From an uncultured Ruaniaceae bacterium (GTDB taxonomy: Bacteria; Actinomycetota; Actinomycetes; Actinomycetales; Beutenbergiaceae): DNA of 14,013 nt. Positions 1 to 6,931 of the stretch are shown here, one piece after another (positions within the stretch are counted from its first letter, which is position 1; every line of letters begins with the position of its first letter). Below the pieces are notes generated by a model. It ran no database searches. It saw nothing but the letters and a program-made list of their open reading frames with translations, and was not told the origin of the DNA. The stretch covers positions 1 to 14,013 of the forward strand of contig CALKWS010000003.1 of assembly GCA_938004115.1 (NCBI GenBank). Direction: 5' to 3'. A program made the translations under genes and the position numbers.

Positions 1-602
1 CGCTGGGCGGTGCGGGCGGCCTCCACCCGGGTGGTGGTGCCGGTCTTGCCGATCGCCGAGGACAGGTAATTGCGCACCGTCCCGGCCGACAGGTGCACCC
101 GCGCGGCGATGGTGGCGATCGGGGCACCCTCCAGGGCCTCGCGCAGTACGTCCTGCTCCCGCCCGGTGAGCGGGTTCGGCCCGCCGCTGAGGGACTCGGC
201 GGCCAGCGAGGGGTCTACCACCCGGAGCCCCTGGTGCACCCGGCGCACCGCCTCGGCCAGTTCGGTGGCCGGGGTGTCCTTGACCACGAACCCGCTGGCC
301 CCGGCGTCCATCGCCCGGCGCAGGTACCCGGGCCGGTCGAAGGTGGTCACGATCAGCGACCGCACCTGCGGTGCCTGCCGGTGCAGCTGCTCGGCCACGG
401 CGATCCCGTCCATCCCGGGCATCTCGATGTCCAGCAGGCACACGTCCACCTCCTGGGCGCGCACCGCGGGCAGCACCTCATCGCCCGAGCCGACCTCGGC
501 GACCACTTGCAGATCCCGTTCCAGGTTCAACAGCGCCACCAGCGCCCCGCGCACCAGCGCCTGGTCATCGGCCAGCAGCAACCGGATCTTGCCCTCACTC
601 AC
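1..602 (-). CDS. DesR-like LuxR/NarL-family response regulator (C-terminus cut by window edge)
   Basis: Output half of a two-component system: a receiver domain phosphorylated by the adjacent kinase, then a LuxR-type DNA-binding domain. I translated 200 codons by hand from a GTG at 602; no stop is reached before base 1. Visible landmarks are the acidic pair D12-D13, phospho-acceptor D58 in CLLDIEMPGMDG, T86, and K108 in GFVVKDTP. The HTH domain follows from about residue 140 (NPLTGREQDVL, then GTVRNYLSSAIGKTGTTTR), a helix typical of DesR-type regulators. Those proteins are about 200 residues long, so only a few residues should be missing. The GTG lies inside the end of the kinase gene (8-bp overlap), implying translational coupling. 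It probably controls the co-transcribed ABC transporter; that target is inferred from gene order. Confidence 0.93.
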   Translation of the reverse strand, partial: MSEGKIRLLLADDQALVRGALVALLNLERDLQVVAEVGSGDEVLPAVRAQEVDVCLLDIEMPGMDGIAVAEQLHRQAPQVRSLIVTTFDRPGYLRRAMDAGASGFVVKDTPATELAEAVRRVHQGLRVVDPSLAAESLSGGPNPLTGREQDVLREALEGAPIATIAARVHLSAGTVRNYLSSAIGKTGTTTRVEAARTAQ

Positions 603-1995
603 CGCGCACCACGCCGGGATCGACGACGACGGGCCCGCCTTGGGCAGGCGGCTCATGCCGGTGCAACGCACCCGGGCGATCGGTACTTTGGTGGTCGGTG
701 CCTGGGTGGTCGGCGGCGGGGTGGTCGGTGCCTGGGCGGTCGGCGGCGGGAACCTCCGCGCTAGCCGGCACCGGCGGGGCGTCCCCGGGGTTCATCTGCA
801 CTGTCACCACGGTGCCCCGGCCGCGGGGCCCGGGCTGGATGTCCAGTTCGCCGCATCCGATCCGTTCCGCCACCCCGCGCAGGCCGTGACCGGGCGCAGC
901 CCCACCCAGCCCCACGCCGTCGTCCATCACTCGCAGCCAGGTGCTGCCCAACTGCACCTGGCAGCCGGTGGCCGCGGAGTGGCGCACCACGTTGGTGACC
1001 AGTTCGCGCAGTACCCAGGCGAGCACGTTGCGGTGGCGGGGGTCCACCACGGTGACGTCGTCGGGCAGTTCGGCCCGGATGCCGGCGCCTTCCAGGGCCG
1101 AGCGCACCCGGGCGACTTCATCCTCCAGGCGGGCGGCGCGCAGGCCCGCCACGGTGGCGCGCACCTCGGCCAGGGATTCACGCGAGAGCGTTTGGATCTG
1201 GGCCAACTCGGAACGGGCCTGGGCGGGGTCGGCGTCCAGGAGCCGTTCGGCGAGTTCAGCCTTGACGCTGATCACGGTCAGGGAGTGGCCCAGCACGTCG
1301 TGCACGTCGCGGGCCACCCGGTCCCGTTCGGCCATGATCTGGCGCTCTTCCTCCATGGCCAGGTAAGTGGCCTGGCGCCCCTCCAGGAACCGCACCAGCC
1401 CGTTACCGGTGGCCACCATGGCCAGGATCGGGATGAAGAACCACGTGTTGCCCAATTCGCCGGTGGCCAGGGAGGCGATGAGCGCGATCGCGATGGTGCC
1501 CCCGGCGATGGCGGCGCCCCACATCAGGGGCAGGGCGAACATCGCCAGCGCCACCACGAACGGGGTGGTGGACAGCGCCCAGATACCCAGCAGCGGCACC
1601 AGCGCGAGGGTCAGGAGCACCAGCATCGCCAGGTGGGCGATGCCCACGCGCATCACCCGGGTCAGCGACTCGGTCCTGCCGATGCGCACGAACCCGGCGA
1701 TGTACACCCCGGCGAACGCGGCGATCATGCTGATCCCGGTGGCCTTGGCCCACACCGGGAGGTCGGCGGCCAGGACCGAGGCGGTCGGGTAGAAGAGGAA
1801 CAGCAACCAGATGGTGGCCATCACCCAGCCGAACCGTTCCCACGGGTCGGTGGGCTGCGGCTCGGTGGACTGGGAGCCGGTGGGTTGCGGGCCGGTGGGC
1901 TGCGGGCCGGTGGCGCTGGGGTCCACGCCGGCTGCAGTGTGATCGCTCCCGCCGGTGGGCGGCGGAGCGTCGTCGGATGCGGGGACGGGCTTCAT
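595..1995 (-). CDS. DesK/LiaS-like HisKA_3 sensor histidine kinase with repeat-rich tails
   Basis: Membrane sensor kinase, partner of the overlapping response regulator. The ATG at 1995 is chosen because GGAGG (2001-2005) sits 5 nt upstream; an earlier in-frame start at 2064 would run back into the permease gene. The 466-aa product has a low-complexity N-terminus (1-50) with Pro/Thr/Gln pentapeptide repeats, and five or six hydrophobic segments at about 57-200. Next comes the HisKA_3 dimerisation helix with phospho-acceptor H232 in RDVHDVLGHSL. The HATPase_c domain shows N335 in ELVTNVVRHS, DDGVG at 358-362 and GHGLRGVAERI at 369-379. A His/Asp/Pro-rich tail (about 415-450) follows. The membrane-embedded sensor without a large extracellular loop matches DesK/LiaS-type kinases, which sense envelope or membrane state. 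The actual signal is unknown. Confidence 0.95.
   Translation of the reverse strand: MKPVPASDDAPPPTGGSDHTAAGVDPSATGPQPTGPQPTGSQSTEPQPTDPWERFGWVMATIWLLFLFYPTASVLAADLPVWAKATGISMIAAFAGVYIAGFVRIGRTESLTRVMRVGIAHLAMLVLLTLALVPLLGIWALSTTPFVVALAMFALPLMWGAAIAGGTIAIALIASLATGELGNTWFFIPILAMVATGNGLVRFLEGRQATYLAMEEERQIMAERDRVARDVHDVLGHSLTVISVKAELAERLLDADPAQARSELAQIQTLSRESLAEVRATVAGLRAARLEDEVARVRSALEGAGIRAELPDDVTVVDPRHRNVLAWVLRELVTNVVRHSAATGCQVQLGSTWLRVMDDGVGLGGAAPGHGLRGVAERIGCGELDIQPGPRGRGTVVTVQMNPGDAPPVPASAEVPAADRPGTDHPAADHPGTDHQSTDRPGALHRHEPPAQGGPVVVDPGVVRGE
691..750 (-). repeat. Tandem repeat (two 30-bp units, four 15-bp subunits) in the kinase C-terminal tail
   Basis: Bases 691-720 and 721-750 are the same 30-bp unit with one mismatch. 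Each unit splits into two related 15-bp halves beginning GTGGTCGG. The preceding 15 bases (676-690) are a degenerate further copy. On the coding strand they give Asp/His/Pro/Thr pentapeptides (ADHPG, TDHPA and similar). Period 15 preserves the frame, so copy number could change without breaking the gene. Confidence 0.9.
1850..1924 (-). repeat. Tandem 15-bp repeat (five copies) in the kinase N-terminus
   Basis: Five 15-bp units start at 1850, 1865, 1880, 1895 and 1910. The best-matched are GTGGGTTGCGGGCCG and GTGGGCTGCGGGCCG; the outer copies are degenerate. They encode Pro-Gln-Pro-Thr-Gly-like pentapeptides just before the first membrane segment. As with the C-terminal tract, the unit length keeps frame. 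Confidence 0.88.
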
Positions 1996-2000
1996 GGGTG

Positions 2001-2005
2001 CCTCC
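2001..2005 (-). promoter_or_regulatory. Ribosome binding site that sets the kinase start
   Basis: On the minus strand GGAGG is followed by 5 nt and then ATG at 1995. No comparable motif precedes the in-frame upstream ATG at 2064. Confidence 0.75.
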
Positions 2006-2015
2006 GATCCTGCCA

Positions 2016-2031
2016 CCCGCGCATGCGCGGG
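2016..2031. repeat. 16-bp perfect palindrome between permease and kinase genes
   Basis: CCCGCGCATGCGCGGG is its own reverse complement with no spacer. It occupies most of the only real gap (49 nt) in an otherwise overlapping operon. It could be an operator for an internal promoter or a structure adjusting kinase/regulator expression relative to the transporter; both roles are inference. Confidence 0.6.
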
Positions 2032-2044
2032 CGCCACAACCGGC

Positions 2045-2806
2045 TTACTGCCGGGCCCGGCCACGGCGCACCAGCAACGTCGCGATCAGGGCCAGCAGCA
2101 CCGTCCAGGCGGCCACGTTCACCAGCGGCACCCACAGCGGTTCGCGCGCCAGGTCCGACCCGTCCATGGTGGCCAGCCACCCTTCGGTGAGCGGATAGCG
2201 GGCCAGGGCCGCGTACCCGTACAGCGGGGTGAACTTGGCGATGGTCAGCAGCGTTCCCGAGAGTGGCATGAACATATTCCCCAAGAACGCCAGCACCACC
2301 GTGGACCCGCTGGCCACCGCGATCGCCGACTCCGACCGGATCGCCAGGCCCCACACCAGCCCCCACAGCGCGAACAGCGCCGCCCCGGGGATCACGATGA
2401 GGGCGCTGAGCACCCACGCGCGAGTGTCCCCCTGGGCGCCGGTGAGGCCGCCGAGGGTGTAGATCAGCGCGATCGGCATCGCGGCGATGATCACGGCGAC
2501 CAGGGCCTTGGTGGCCACGTAGGTGGAATCCCGCAGCGGGGTGAGGCCCAACTGGCGTCCCCAGCCCTGCATCCGTTCCACGGCGGCCTGCCCGCCGATG
2601 GAGGTGGTGGCCACCACCGCCCCGTAGGCGGCCATGGCGATCATGATGGACATCGCCACGTTGCCGTTGCCGGCCGGTGCGTCGCTGAAGTCCATCGAGG
2701 CGCCGAAGATCAGGTAGAAGAACGCGGGCAGGATGACGATGAAGAACAGGCCCATGAACTCGCGGAACTGACGCAGCAGCTCCAGGCGCAGGATCGTGGC
2801 GTTCAT
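2045..2806 (-). CDS. ABC-2 type transporter permease
   Basis: Membrane subunit of an exporter powered by the ATPase encoded just upstream. Its ATG at 2806 overlaps the ATPase stop (ATGA), with GAGGAG 5 nt before it. The 253-aa product has about six hydrophobic segments: roughly 18-38, 50-70, 97-118, 131-155, 160-185 and 226-246. An amphipathic N-terminus (LRLELLRQFREF) and the SFG-like GNMFMPLSG stretch near 176-184 fit the ABC2_membrane fold of drug, lantibiotic or lipid exporters. An ATPase-permease-DesK-DesR order is common in Firmicutes and Actinobacteria (Bacillus YvfRS-YvfTU is one such arrangement). The substrate cannot be read from sequence. Confidence 0.92.
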   Translation of the reverse strand: MNATILRLELLRQFREFMGLFFIVILPAFFYLIFGASMDFSDAPAGNGNVAMSIMIAMAAYGAVVATTSIGGQAAVERMQGWGRQLGLTPLRDSTYVATKALVAVIIAAMPIALIYTLGGLTGAQGDTRAWVLSALIVIPGAALFALWGLVWGLAIRSESAIAVASGSTVVLAFLGNMFMPLSGTLLTIAKFTPLYGYAALARYPLTEGWLATMDGSDLAREPLWVPLVNVAAWTVLLALIATLLVRRGRARQ

Positions 2807-3951
2807 CGGTTCTCCTCGCTGGGGTGTGCTGATCGGGCCGGGCCGGTGCCGTTCGTCGATGCGGCGGCCGGGCCATGGTCGGGTCGGGTCCGGGCGCCGG
2901 TGCCGGCTGGTGCTTCCGCGGGAGCGTTGCCGGTCAGCGCCACGAACGCGCTCTCCAGGTCCGCACTGGCGATCTCCAGCCCGCTCACCCCCACGTCGCG
3001 CAGCAGAGCCAGCGCGGCGGCGTCGGTGTCCGCTGCCCGCATCAGCACCCGGTTGCCGCTGGTGGACACCTCGCTGATGAGATCCAGGGCGCGAAGATCG
3101 GACAGCAGATCCTCGGCGCCGTGCCGGGGCAGGTCCACCGACAGCAGCCGCCCGGAGTTGCGCTCGCGGATCTGGGCGGTGGGCCCATCGGCCACGATCC
3201 TCCCCCCGGAGATCATCACGATCCGCTCGGCGAAGTCCTCGGCCTCCTGCAGGTAATGGGTGGCGAAGACGACCGATCGGCCGGCGCGGGCCTCGGCCCG
3301 CATGGTGTCCCAGAACTCCCGGCGGGCGCGCACATCCATCCCGGCGGTGGGCTCGTCCAGGACCAGCAGGTCCGGGTCCGGCAGCAACGCCAGCGCGAAC
3401 CGGAGCCGTTGCTGTTCCCCGCCGGAGCACTTGGAGACCTTGCGGCGGGCCAACTCGGTCAGACCGGCGCGGGCCAGCACTTCCTCCACCGGACGCGGGC
3501 GGGGGAACGTGGCGGCGATGTACCGCACCGTCTCGGCCACGGACAGGTCCCGCAACAACCCGCCGGTCTGCAACAGCGCGGACACCCGGCCCGCCTGGAC
3601 CGCCGCCCGCGGGCGCATCCCCATCACGGTGGCGGTGCCGGCGTCGGGCTCCACCAACCCCAGCACCATGTCCAACGTGGTGGTCTTACCCGCCCCGTTG
3701 GGCCCCAGGAACGCCACGATCTCCCCGTACCCGATGCTCAGGTCCACCCCGTCGACGGCCACCACCGGCCCGCTGCTGCTGCGGAAACTCTTGCGCAATC
3801 CGCGCAGGTGCACCGCCGGGGTCCCGCCCGCTGGCTGGTCGCTCGGGTTCGATGCAACGCCGGCGGTGCTCGACGGGTGGCCGGTCATGCTCGACGACGG
3901 CGTGCCCGCCCTGGCCGCGGGCGTTGCCGCGGGTGCTGCTGGAAGGTCCAT
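2803..3951 (-). CDS. ABC-2 type transporter ATP-binding protein
   Basis: Nucleotide-binding subunit of the exporter and apparently first gene of its operon. The 382-aa product has a complete ATPase core: Walker A GPNGAGKT (83-90), Q-loop Q128, signature CSGGEQ (175-180, with Cys in place of the usual Leu), Walker B LLVLDE (195-200), D-loop and switch H232 (ATHYLQEAE). After the core comes a CcmA/DrrA-like C-terminal region, to about 342. The first 45 and last 40 residues are Ala/Pro/Ser/Thr-rich and look disordered. The ATG at 3951 lacks a clear ribosome binding site (only CTAGAAG just upstream). ATG at 3888 is an alternative start that would remove half of the N-terminal tail. Confidence 0.92.
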   Translation of the reverse strand: MDLPAAPAATPAARAGTPSSSMTGHPSSTAGVASNPSDQPAGGTPAVHLRGLRKSFRSSSGPVVAVDGVDLSIGYGEIVAFLGPNGAGKTTTLDMVLGLVEPDAGTATVMGMRPRAAVQAGRVSALLQTGGLLRDLSVAETVRYIAATFPRPRPVEEVLARAGLTELARRKVSKCSGGEQQRLRFALALLPDPDLLVLDEPTAGMDVRARREFWDTMRAEARAGRSVVFATHYLQEAEDFAERIVMISGGRIVADGPTAQIRERNSGRLLSVDLPRHGAEDLLSDLRALDLISEVSTSGNRVLMRAADTDAAALALLRDVGVSGLEIASADLESAFVALTGNAPAEAPAGTGARTRPDHGPAAASTNGTGPARSAHPSEENR

Positions 3952-3995
3952 GCTTCTAGCCTGCGCGGGAAGGGCTGGCGGGCATCAGGCGGTGC

Positions 3996-4029
3996 TGTCA
4001 CCAACTGCCGGTGACATCGGTCATGACCG
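3996..4029. promoter_or_regulatory. Paired operator-like palindromes upstream of the ABC/two-component operon
   Basis: The first element is TGTCACC-N7-GGTGACA (3996-4016), a perfect inverted repeat. The second, one base further on, is the perfect palindrome CGGTCATGACCG (4018-4029). Their centres lie about 55 and 72 bp upstream of the ATPase start codon, where an activating response regulator would bind. All half-sites share a GGTSA-like core. DesR-type regulators are known to bind adjacent inverted repeats, so autoregulation by the encoded regulator is plausible. Control of the divergent gene at 4190 is also possible. Confidence 0.5.
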
Positions 4030-4122
4030 GTGCGTCGGTGCGGCGTCGCAGACCGCTACAACGCGTGGTGGCCACGCCGCGGGGTGGTGATTCGGCCCGC
4101 AGCGCGATATCAGCCGAGCGAT

Positions 4123-4154
4123 CACCCCCTCGGCGCGAAGGCGCCGGGGTGGTG
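4123..4154 (+). other. Stable hairpin upstream of the gamma-glutamyltransferase-family gene
   Basis: Arms 4123-4136 and 4141-4154 pair over 14 positions with one G-T wobble, one mismatch and a GAAG loop. No T-tract follows on either strand, so it is not a canonical intrinsic terminator. It ends 36 nt before the proposed ATG. It may be a leader structure, or may shield the divergent operons from each other. Confidence 0.45.
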
Positions 4155-4189
4155 TGAGGCACCCGCAGGGATCGGCAAGACTAGAGGCC

Positions 4190-6028
4190 ATGTTCACTAC
4201 GCGTCCTGAACTGCTCGGCACCTTCGGCATGGTCGGCTCCACCCACTGGCTGGCCTCGGCCACCGGGATGGCGGTGCTGGAGGACGGCGGCAACGCCTAT
4301 GACGCGGCGGTGGCGGCCGGCTTCGTGCTGCACATCGTCGAACCCCATCTCAACGGGGTGGGCGGGGACATGCCCCTTATCGCCCACGACGGCGAAACCG
4401 GCCGTACCTTCGTGGTCTGCGGACAGGGCGTCTCCCCACAGGCAGCCACCGCCCAGGCCTACACCGACCTGGGCGCGGACCTCATCCCGGGCACCGGGCT
4501 GCTCGCCGCCACGGTGCCGGGCACCTTCGGGGCGTGGATGCACCTGCTAGCCCGGTACGGCACCAAGTCCCTGCGCGAGGTGCTGCAGTACGCGATCGGG
4601 TACGCCGAGCACGGGCACCCGCTGCTACCGGGGGCCGCGGCCGCGATCGGTTCGATGGAGCAGATCTTCACCGACCACTGGACCGCCTCCGGGCAGATCT
4701 ACCTGCCCGGCGGGCAGGTGCCCAAGGCGGGGCAGTTGCTGACCAACCCCGCGCTGGCCGCCACCCTGGAACGCATCGTCACCGAGGCCGAAGCCGCCAG
4801 CTCCGACCGGGAGGGCCAGATCGAGGCCGCCCGGGCCGCGTTCTACTCCGGGTTCGTGGCCGAGGCGATCGAGGACTTCATGGCCGCCGGGGCCTGGGAC
4901 GAAAGCGGCCAGGTGCGCCCCGGGCTGCTCACCGCCCAGGACATGCACACCTGGAGGGCGACCGAGGAAGAACCCCTCAGCGTGCAGTTCGGCGGTGCGC
5001 AGGTTCTCAAACCCGGCCCGTGGTCCCAGGGCCCGGTGCTGCTGCAGCAACTGGCCATGCTCGAGGCGCTGGACATCGGCGCGGCCGACCCGGGCTCGGC
5101 GGAGATGGTGCACACCGTGGCCGAGGTGGCCAAGTTAGCCTTCGCCGACCGGGAGGGCTTCTACGGCGACCCGGAGCACACCGATGTGCCCATGACGGAC
5201 CTGCTCAGCCGCACCTACGCCGTCGAACGTTCCGGACTGATCGACGGCGAGGCCAGCACCGAGTTCCGGCCGGGCACCCCGGGCCGGACCTCGGCGCGGC
5301 TGGCCCGGGCGGCGCTCGCGGCGTTCGAGGCCAACGCCGGCCATGACAAGGGCGTGCGCGTCCCGGGCCAGGGGGAGCCCACGATGTCCTCCGAGGTGCC
5401 CGGGGGCGGCGCGGTGGGCGATGTGAGCGCCGCGGAACGGGCCGGGCGGGGGGACACCTGCCACCTGGACGTGGTGGACCGGTGGGGCAACGTGGTGTCG
5501 GCGACGCCGTCGGGCGGGTGGTTGCAGTCCTCCCCGGTGGTGCCGGGGTTGGGTTTCGCGCTGGGTACCCGGGCGCAGATGTTCTGGGTGGAGCAGGGTC
5601 TGCCGGCCAGCATCGGCCCGCGCCGGCGTCCGCGCACCACGCTGTCCCCGGGGATGGTGATCCGGGACGGGCAACCGTTGGCGTTCGGCACCCCGGGCGG
5701 GGACCAGCAGGATCAGTGGACCGTGCCGTTCCTCATCGCGCACCTGCTGCACGGGCGCAACCTGCAGGAGTCCATCGACGCCCCCAACTGGCACACCACG
5801 CACCTGCCGTCGTCGTTCTATCCGCGGGCCGCGGAGGTGGCCGGGCTGCACGTCGAGTCGCGGCTGGGGGAGCAGGTGCTGACCGAACTGCGCCGCCGGG
5901 GCCACCAGGTCAGCGACACCGGGCCGTGGTCACTGGGCCGGATCAGCGCCGCCGGCCGCCGGGCCGACGGGCTGCTGCACGCCGGCGCCAACGCCCGGGG
6001 GATGCAGGGCTACGCCGTCGGACGCTGA
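4190..6028 (+). CDS. Gamma-glutamyltransferase family protein (cytoplasmic, YwrD/HpxW-like)
   Basis: Member of the Ntn-hydrolase gamma-glutamyltransferase family, made as one chain that cleaves itself to expose a catalytic Thr. The 612-aa product has the N-terminal block ASATGMAVLEDGGNAYDAAV, then EPHLNGVGGDMP (51-62). The predicted autocleavage and nucleophile site is T423 in RGDTCHLDVVDRWGNVVSATP, aligning with TTHxSVVD of classical enzymes. The oxyanion-type FGTPGGDQQDQW is at 499-510. No signal peptide is visible, unlike periplasmic Ggt, and GGDQQDQW resembles the YwrD/oxamate-amidohydrolase branch, so the substrate need not be glutathione. ATG 4190 is preferred over an in-frame GTG at 4154, which lies in a hairpin. 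The ribosome binding site is weak. The gene stands alone, divergent from the ABC operon. Confidence 0.9.
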   Translation: MFTTRPELLGTFGMVGSTHWLASATGMAVLEDGGNAYDAAVAAGFVLHIVEPHLNGVGGDMPLIAHDGETGRTFVVCGQGVSPQAATAQAYTDLGADLIPGTGLLAATVPGTFGAWMHLLARYGTKSLREVLQYAIGYAEHGHPLLPGAAAAIGSMEQIFTDHWTASGQIYLPGGQVPKAGQLLTNPALAATLERIVTEAEAASSDREGQIEAARAAFYSGFVAEAIEDFMAAGAWDESGQVRPGLLTAQDMHTWRATEEEPLSVQFGGAQVLKPGPWSQGPVLLQQLAMLEALDIGAADPGSAEMVHTVAEVAKLAFADREGFYGDPEHTDVPMTDLLSRTYAVERSGLIDGEASTEFRPGTPGRTSARLARAALAAFEANAGHDKGVRVPGQGEPTMSSEVPGGGAVGDVSAAERAGRGDTCHLDVVDRWGNVVSATPSGGWLQSSPVVPGLGFALGTRAQMFWVEQGLPASIGPRRRPRTTLSPGMVIRDGQPLAFGTPGGDQQDQWTVPFLIAHLLHGRNLQESIDAPNWHTTHLPSSFYPRAAEVAGLHVESRLGEQVLTELRRRGHQVSDTGPWSLGRISAAGRRADGLLHAGANARGMQGYAVGR

Positions 6029-6084
6029 CGGGCACGCGGAGACTGCGCAGTGCACCGAGCCGTGACTGGGAGCCGGCTGGCTGT

Positions 6085-6192
6085 TCAATAGCGCGGCAGG
6101 TGCGGGGCCACCTGCTCCACCCAGGCCAGCACCCCGCCGTCCAGGTGGCGCACCTGCCCCTCGCGGGCGGCGTACCGAAGCAACCGATCCAC
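6085..6192 (-). pseudogene. Remnant resembling the C-terminus of a rhodanese-domain protein (MoeZ/MoeB-like)
   Basis: The minus strand encodes, from a GTG at 6192 to TGA at 6087-6085, 35 residues including GQVRHLDGGVLAWVEQV and ending PHLPRY. This resembles the last strand and helix of rhodanese domains (HLxGGVLAW) and the terminal signature of actinobacterial MoeZ/MoeB-type sulfurtransferases. The active-site Cys loop that should lie about 20 residues upstream is absent. The frame stays open from 6270 but is unlike a rhodanese above 6192, and no start with a ribosome binding site is visible. I read it as the tail of a gene lost to deletion or insertion. It was assigned from memory of the family, without a search. 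Confidence 0.5.
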
Positions 6193-6270
6193 GTGCCGCG
6201 GCCGCTGAACTGCGCGGTCTGCTAACCGGGTGACACCGAGGTTACGTGCAAGGTCGCGCGTAAAGAAGCG

Positions 6271-6660
6271 CTACCAAACCGTGCGAACACCACGAAGTCC
6301 GCTGAACGCGTGATCTCGTGTGATCAGCGCGAGCCCTTCGCTCATCGCCTGCGCCGCGAGCATCCGGTCAAAAGGGTCGCGATGGTCCCACTCCAGGCTG
6401 CCGGCAAGTAGCGCGTGATCGTCGGTGATCGGCAACCTCTCACACCCCAGCCGTCGCAGATTGCGGTCCCATGTGCGCAGAAGTCCCGAAGCCTGGGGGA
6501 GTCTGCCCAACCGGGCCTTGGTAGCCACTTCCCACGCGCTAGCCGATGAGGCAAAGAGGGTATTGCTGCGGGCGGCGATGACCCGTCGCGCCGTCTGACT
6601 GAGCCCGGCCGGATCGGTGAGCGCCCACAGCAACGAGTGTGTATCGAGGAGATAGGTCAC
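6271..6660 (-). CDS. vapC: PIN-domain toxin (type II, VapC-type ribonuclease)
   Basis: Predicted Mg2+-dependent RNA-cleaving toxin of a toxin-antitoxin pair. The 129-aa product matches the PIN family in length and in its acidic residues: D6 in YLLDTHSLLWAL, E44 in SAWEVATKARLG, D95 and D98 in HRDPFDRMLAAQA, and D116 in LITRDHAF. The LLDTHxLLWAL opening is typical of PIN toxins paired with Phd/YefM antitoxins. The GTG start at 6660 overlaps the antitoxin stop by 4 nt (GTGA), so synthesis is coupled and antitoxin is made first. The gene looks less G/C-extreme at third positions than its neighbours, which fits a mobile accessory pair. All catalytic acids are present, so it should be active. Confidence 0.93.
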   Translation of the reverse strand: MTYLLDTHSLLWALTDPAGLSQTARRVIAARSNTLFASSASAWEVATKARLGRLPQASGLLRTWDRNLRRLGCERLPITDDHALLAGSLEWDHRDPFDRMLAAQAMSEGLALITRDHAFSGLRGVRTVW

Positions 6661-6884
6661 TGTTGCCAGGCAGCCAACTCGCTCTCGGGCAATTCTTCGT
6701 GGAACTCAACTGGCACGTCGTAGGCAACGAACCCCAGATCGCGTGTGCTCTGCGTCGACAGTGGTGACAACCTCGCCACCGGTGTCTCTCCTCGCGCGAT
6801 GACGATCTCCTCCCCCTGTTCTACGCGCGCGAGCAACGCAGACAGGTGCGTTTTCGCGTACTGCACCTTCACCGTCGTGGCCAT
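6657..6884 (-). CDS. Phd/YefM-family antitoxin
   Basis: DNA-binding antitoxin for the coupled PIN toxin. The 75-aa product starts MATTVKVQYAKTHLSALLAR and contains VEQGEEIVIARGETPVARL. This is the standard Phd/YefM N-terminal DNA-binding fold, up to about residue 45. It is followed by an acidic tail (FHEELPESELAAWQQ) that would wrap the toxin. The ATG at 6884 lies 7 nt after a strong -10 box, so the mRNA is probably leaderless. In-frame codons further upstream would run through the operator and are not part of the protein. Such antitoxins usually repress their own promoter, more strongly when toxin-bound. Confidence 0.92.
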   Translation of the reverse strand: MATTVKVQYAKTHLSALLARVEQGEEIVIARGETPVARLSPLSTQSTRDLGFVAYDVPVEFHEELPESELAAWQQ

Positions 6885-6891
6885 ACAAGCC

Positions 6892-6931
6892 AGACTAGCC
6901 TGGTCAACCAGGTTGGTCAACTCGGTTGACC
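6892..6931 (-). promoter_or_regulatory. Promoter and operator of the toxin-antitoxin operon
   Basis: Read on the minus strand: -35 TTGACC (6920-6915), a 17-nt spacer, -10 TAGTCT (6897-6892), then 7 nt to the ATG. Overlapping the -35 is the perfect inverted repeat GGTCAAC-TCG-GTTGACC (6915-6931). A further direct copy of GGTCAAC lies at 6902-6908 in the spacer. Three half-sites across -35 and spacer are what an autorepressing Phd-type antitoxin would need. Confidence 0.8.

Noticed and set aside
1996..2064. Longer kinase N-terminus starting at the ATG at 2064
   Set aside because: It would overlap the permease gene, include the 16-bp palindrome as coding DNA, and has no ribosome binding site. 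ATG 1995 has GGAGG at proper distance.
70..2190. A very long open frame on the plus strand, antisense to the kinase and regulator genes
   Set aside because: It is Gly/His/Arg-rich with no recognisable domain, and lies opposite two well-supported genes. Such frames are the usual by-product of G/C-rich third positions.
4123..4154. Hairpin considered as an intrinsic terminator
   Set aside because: Both neighbouring genes start here rather than end, and no T-tract follows. It is kept only as a structured element.
4154..4189. GTG at 4154 as the start of the gamma-glutamyltransferase-family gene
   Set aside because: It falls in the base of a strong hairpin, lacks a ribosome binding site and adds 12 residues unlike the family.
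6029..6084. ACTGCGCAGT and AGCCGGCT palindromes after the gamma-glutamyltransferase-family gene as a terminator
   Set aside because: Both are short self-complementary words without a loop or T-tract, and do not form one convincing stem.
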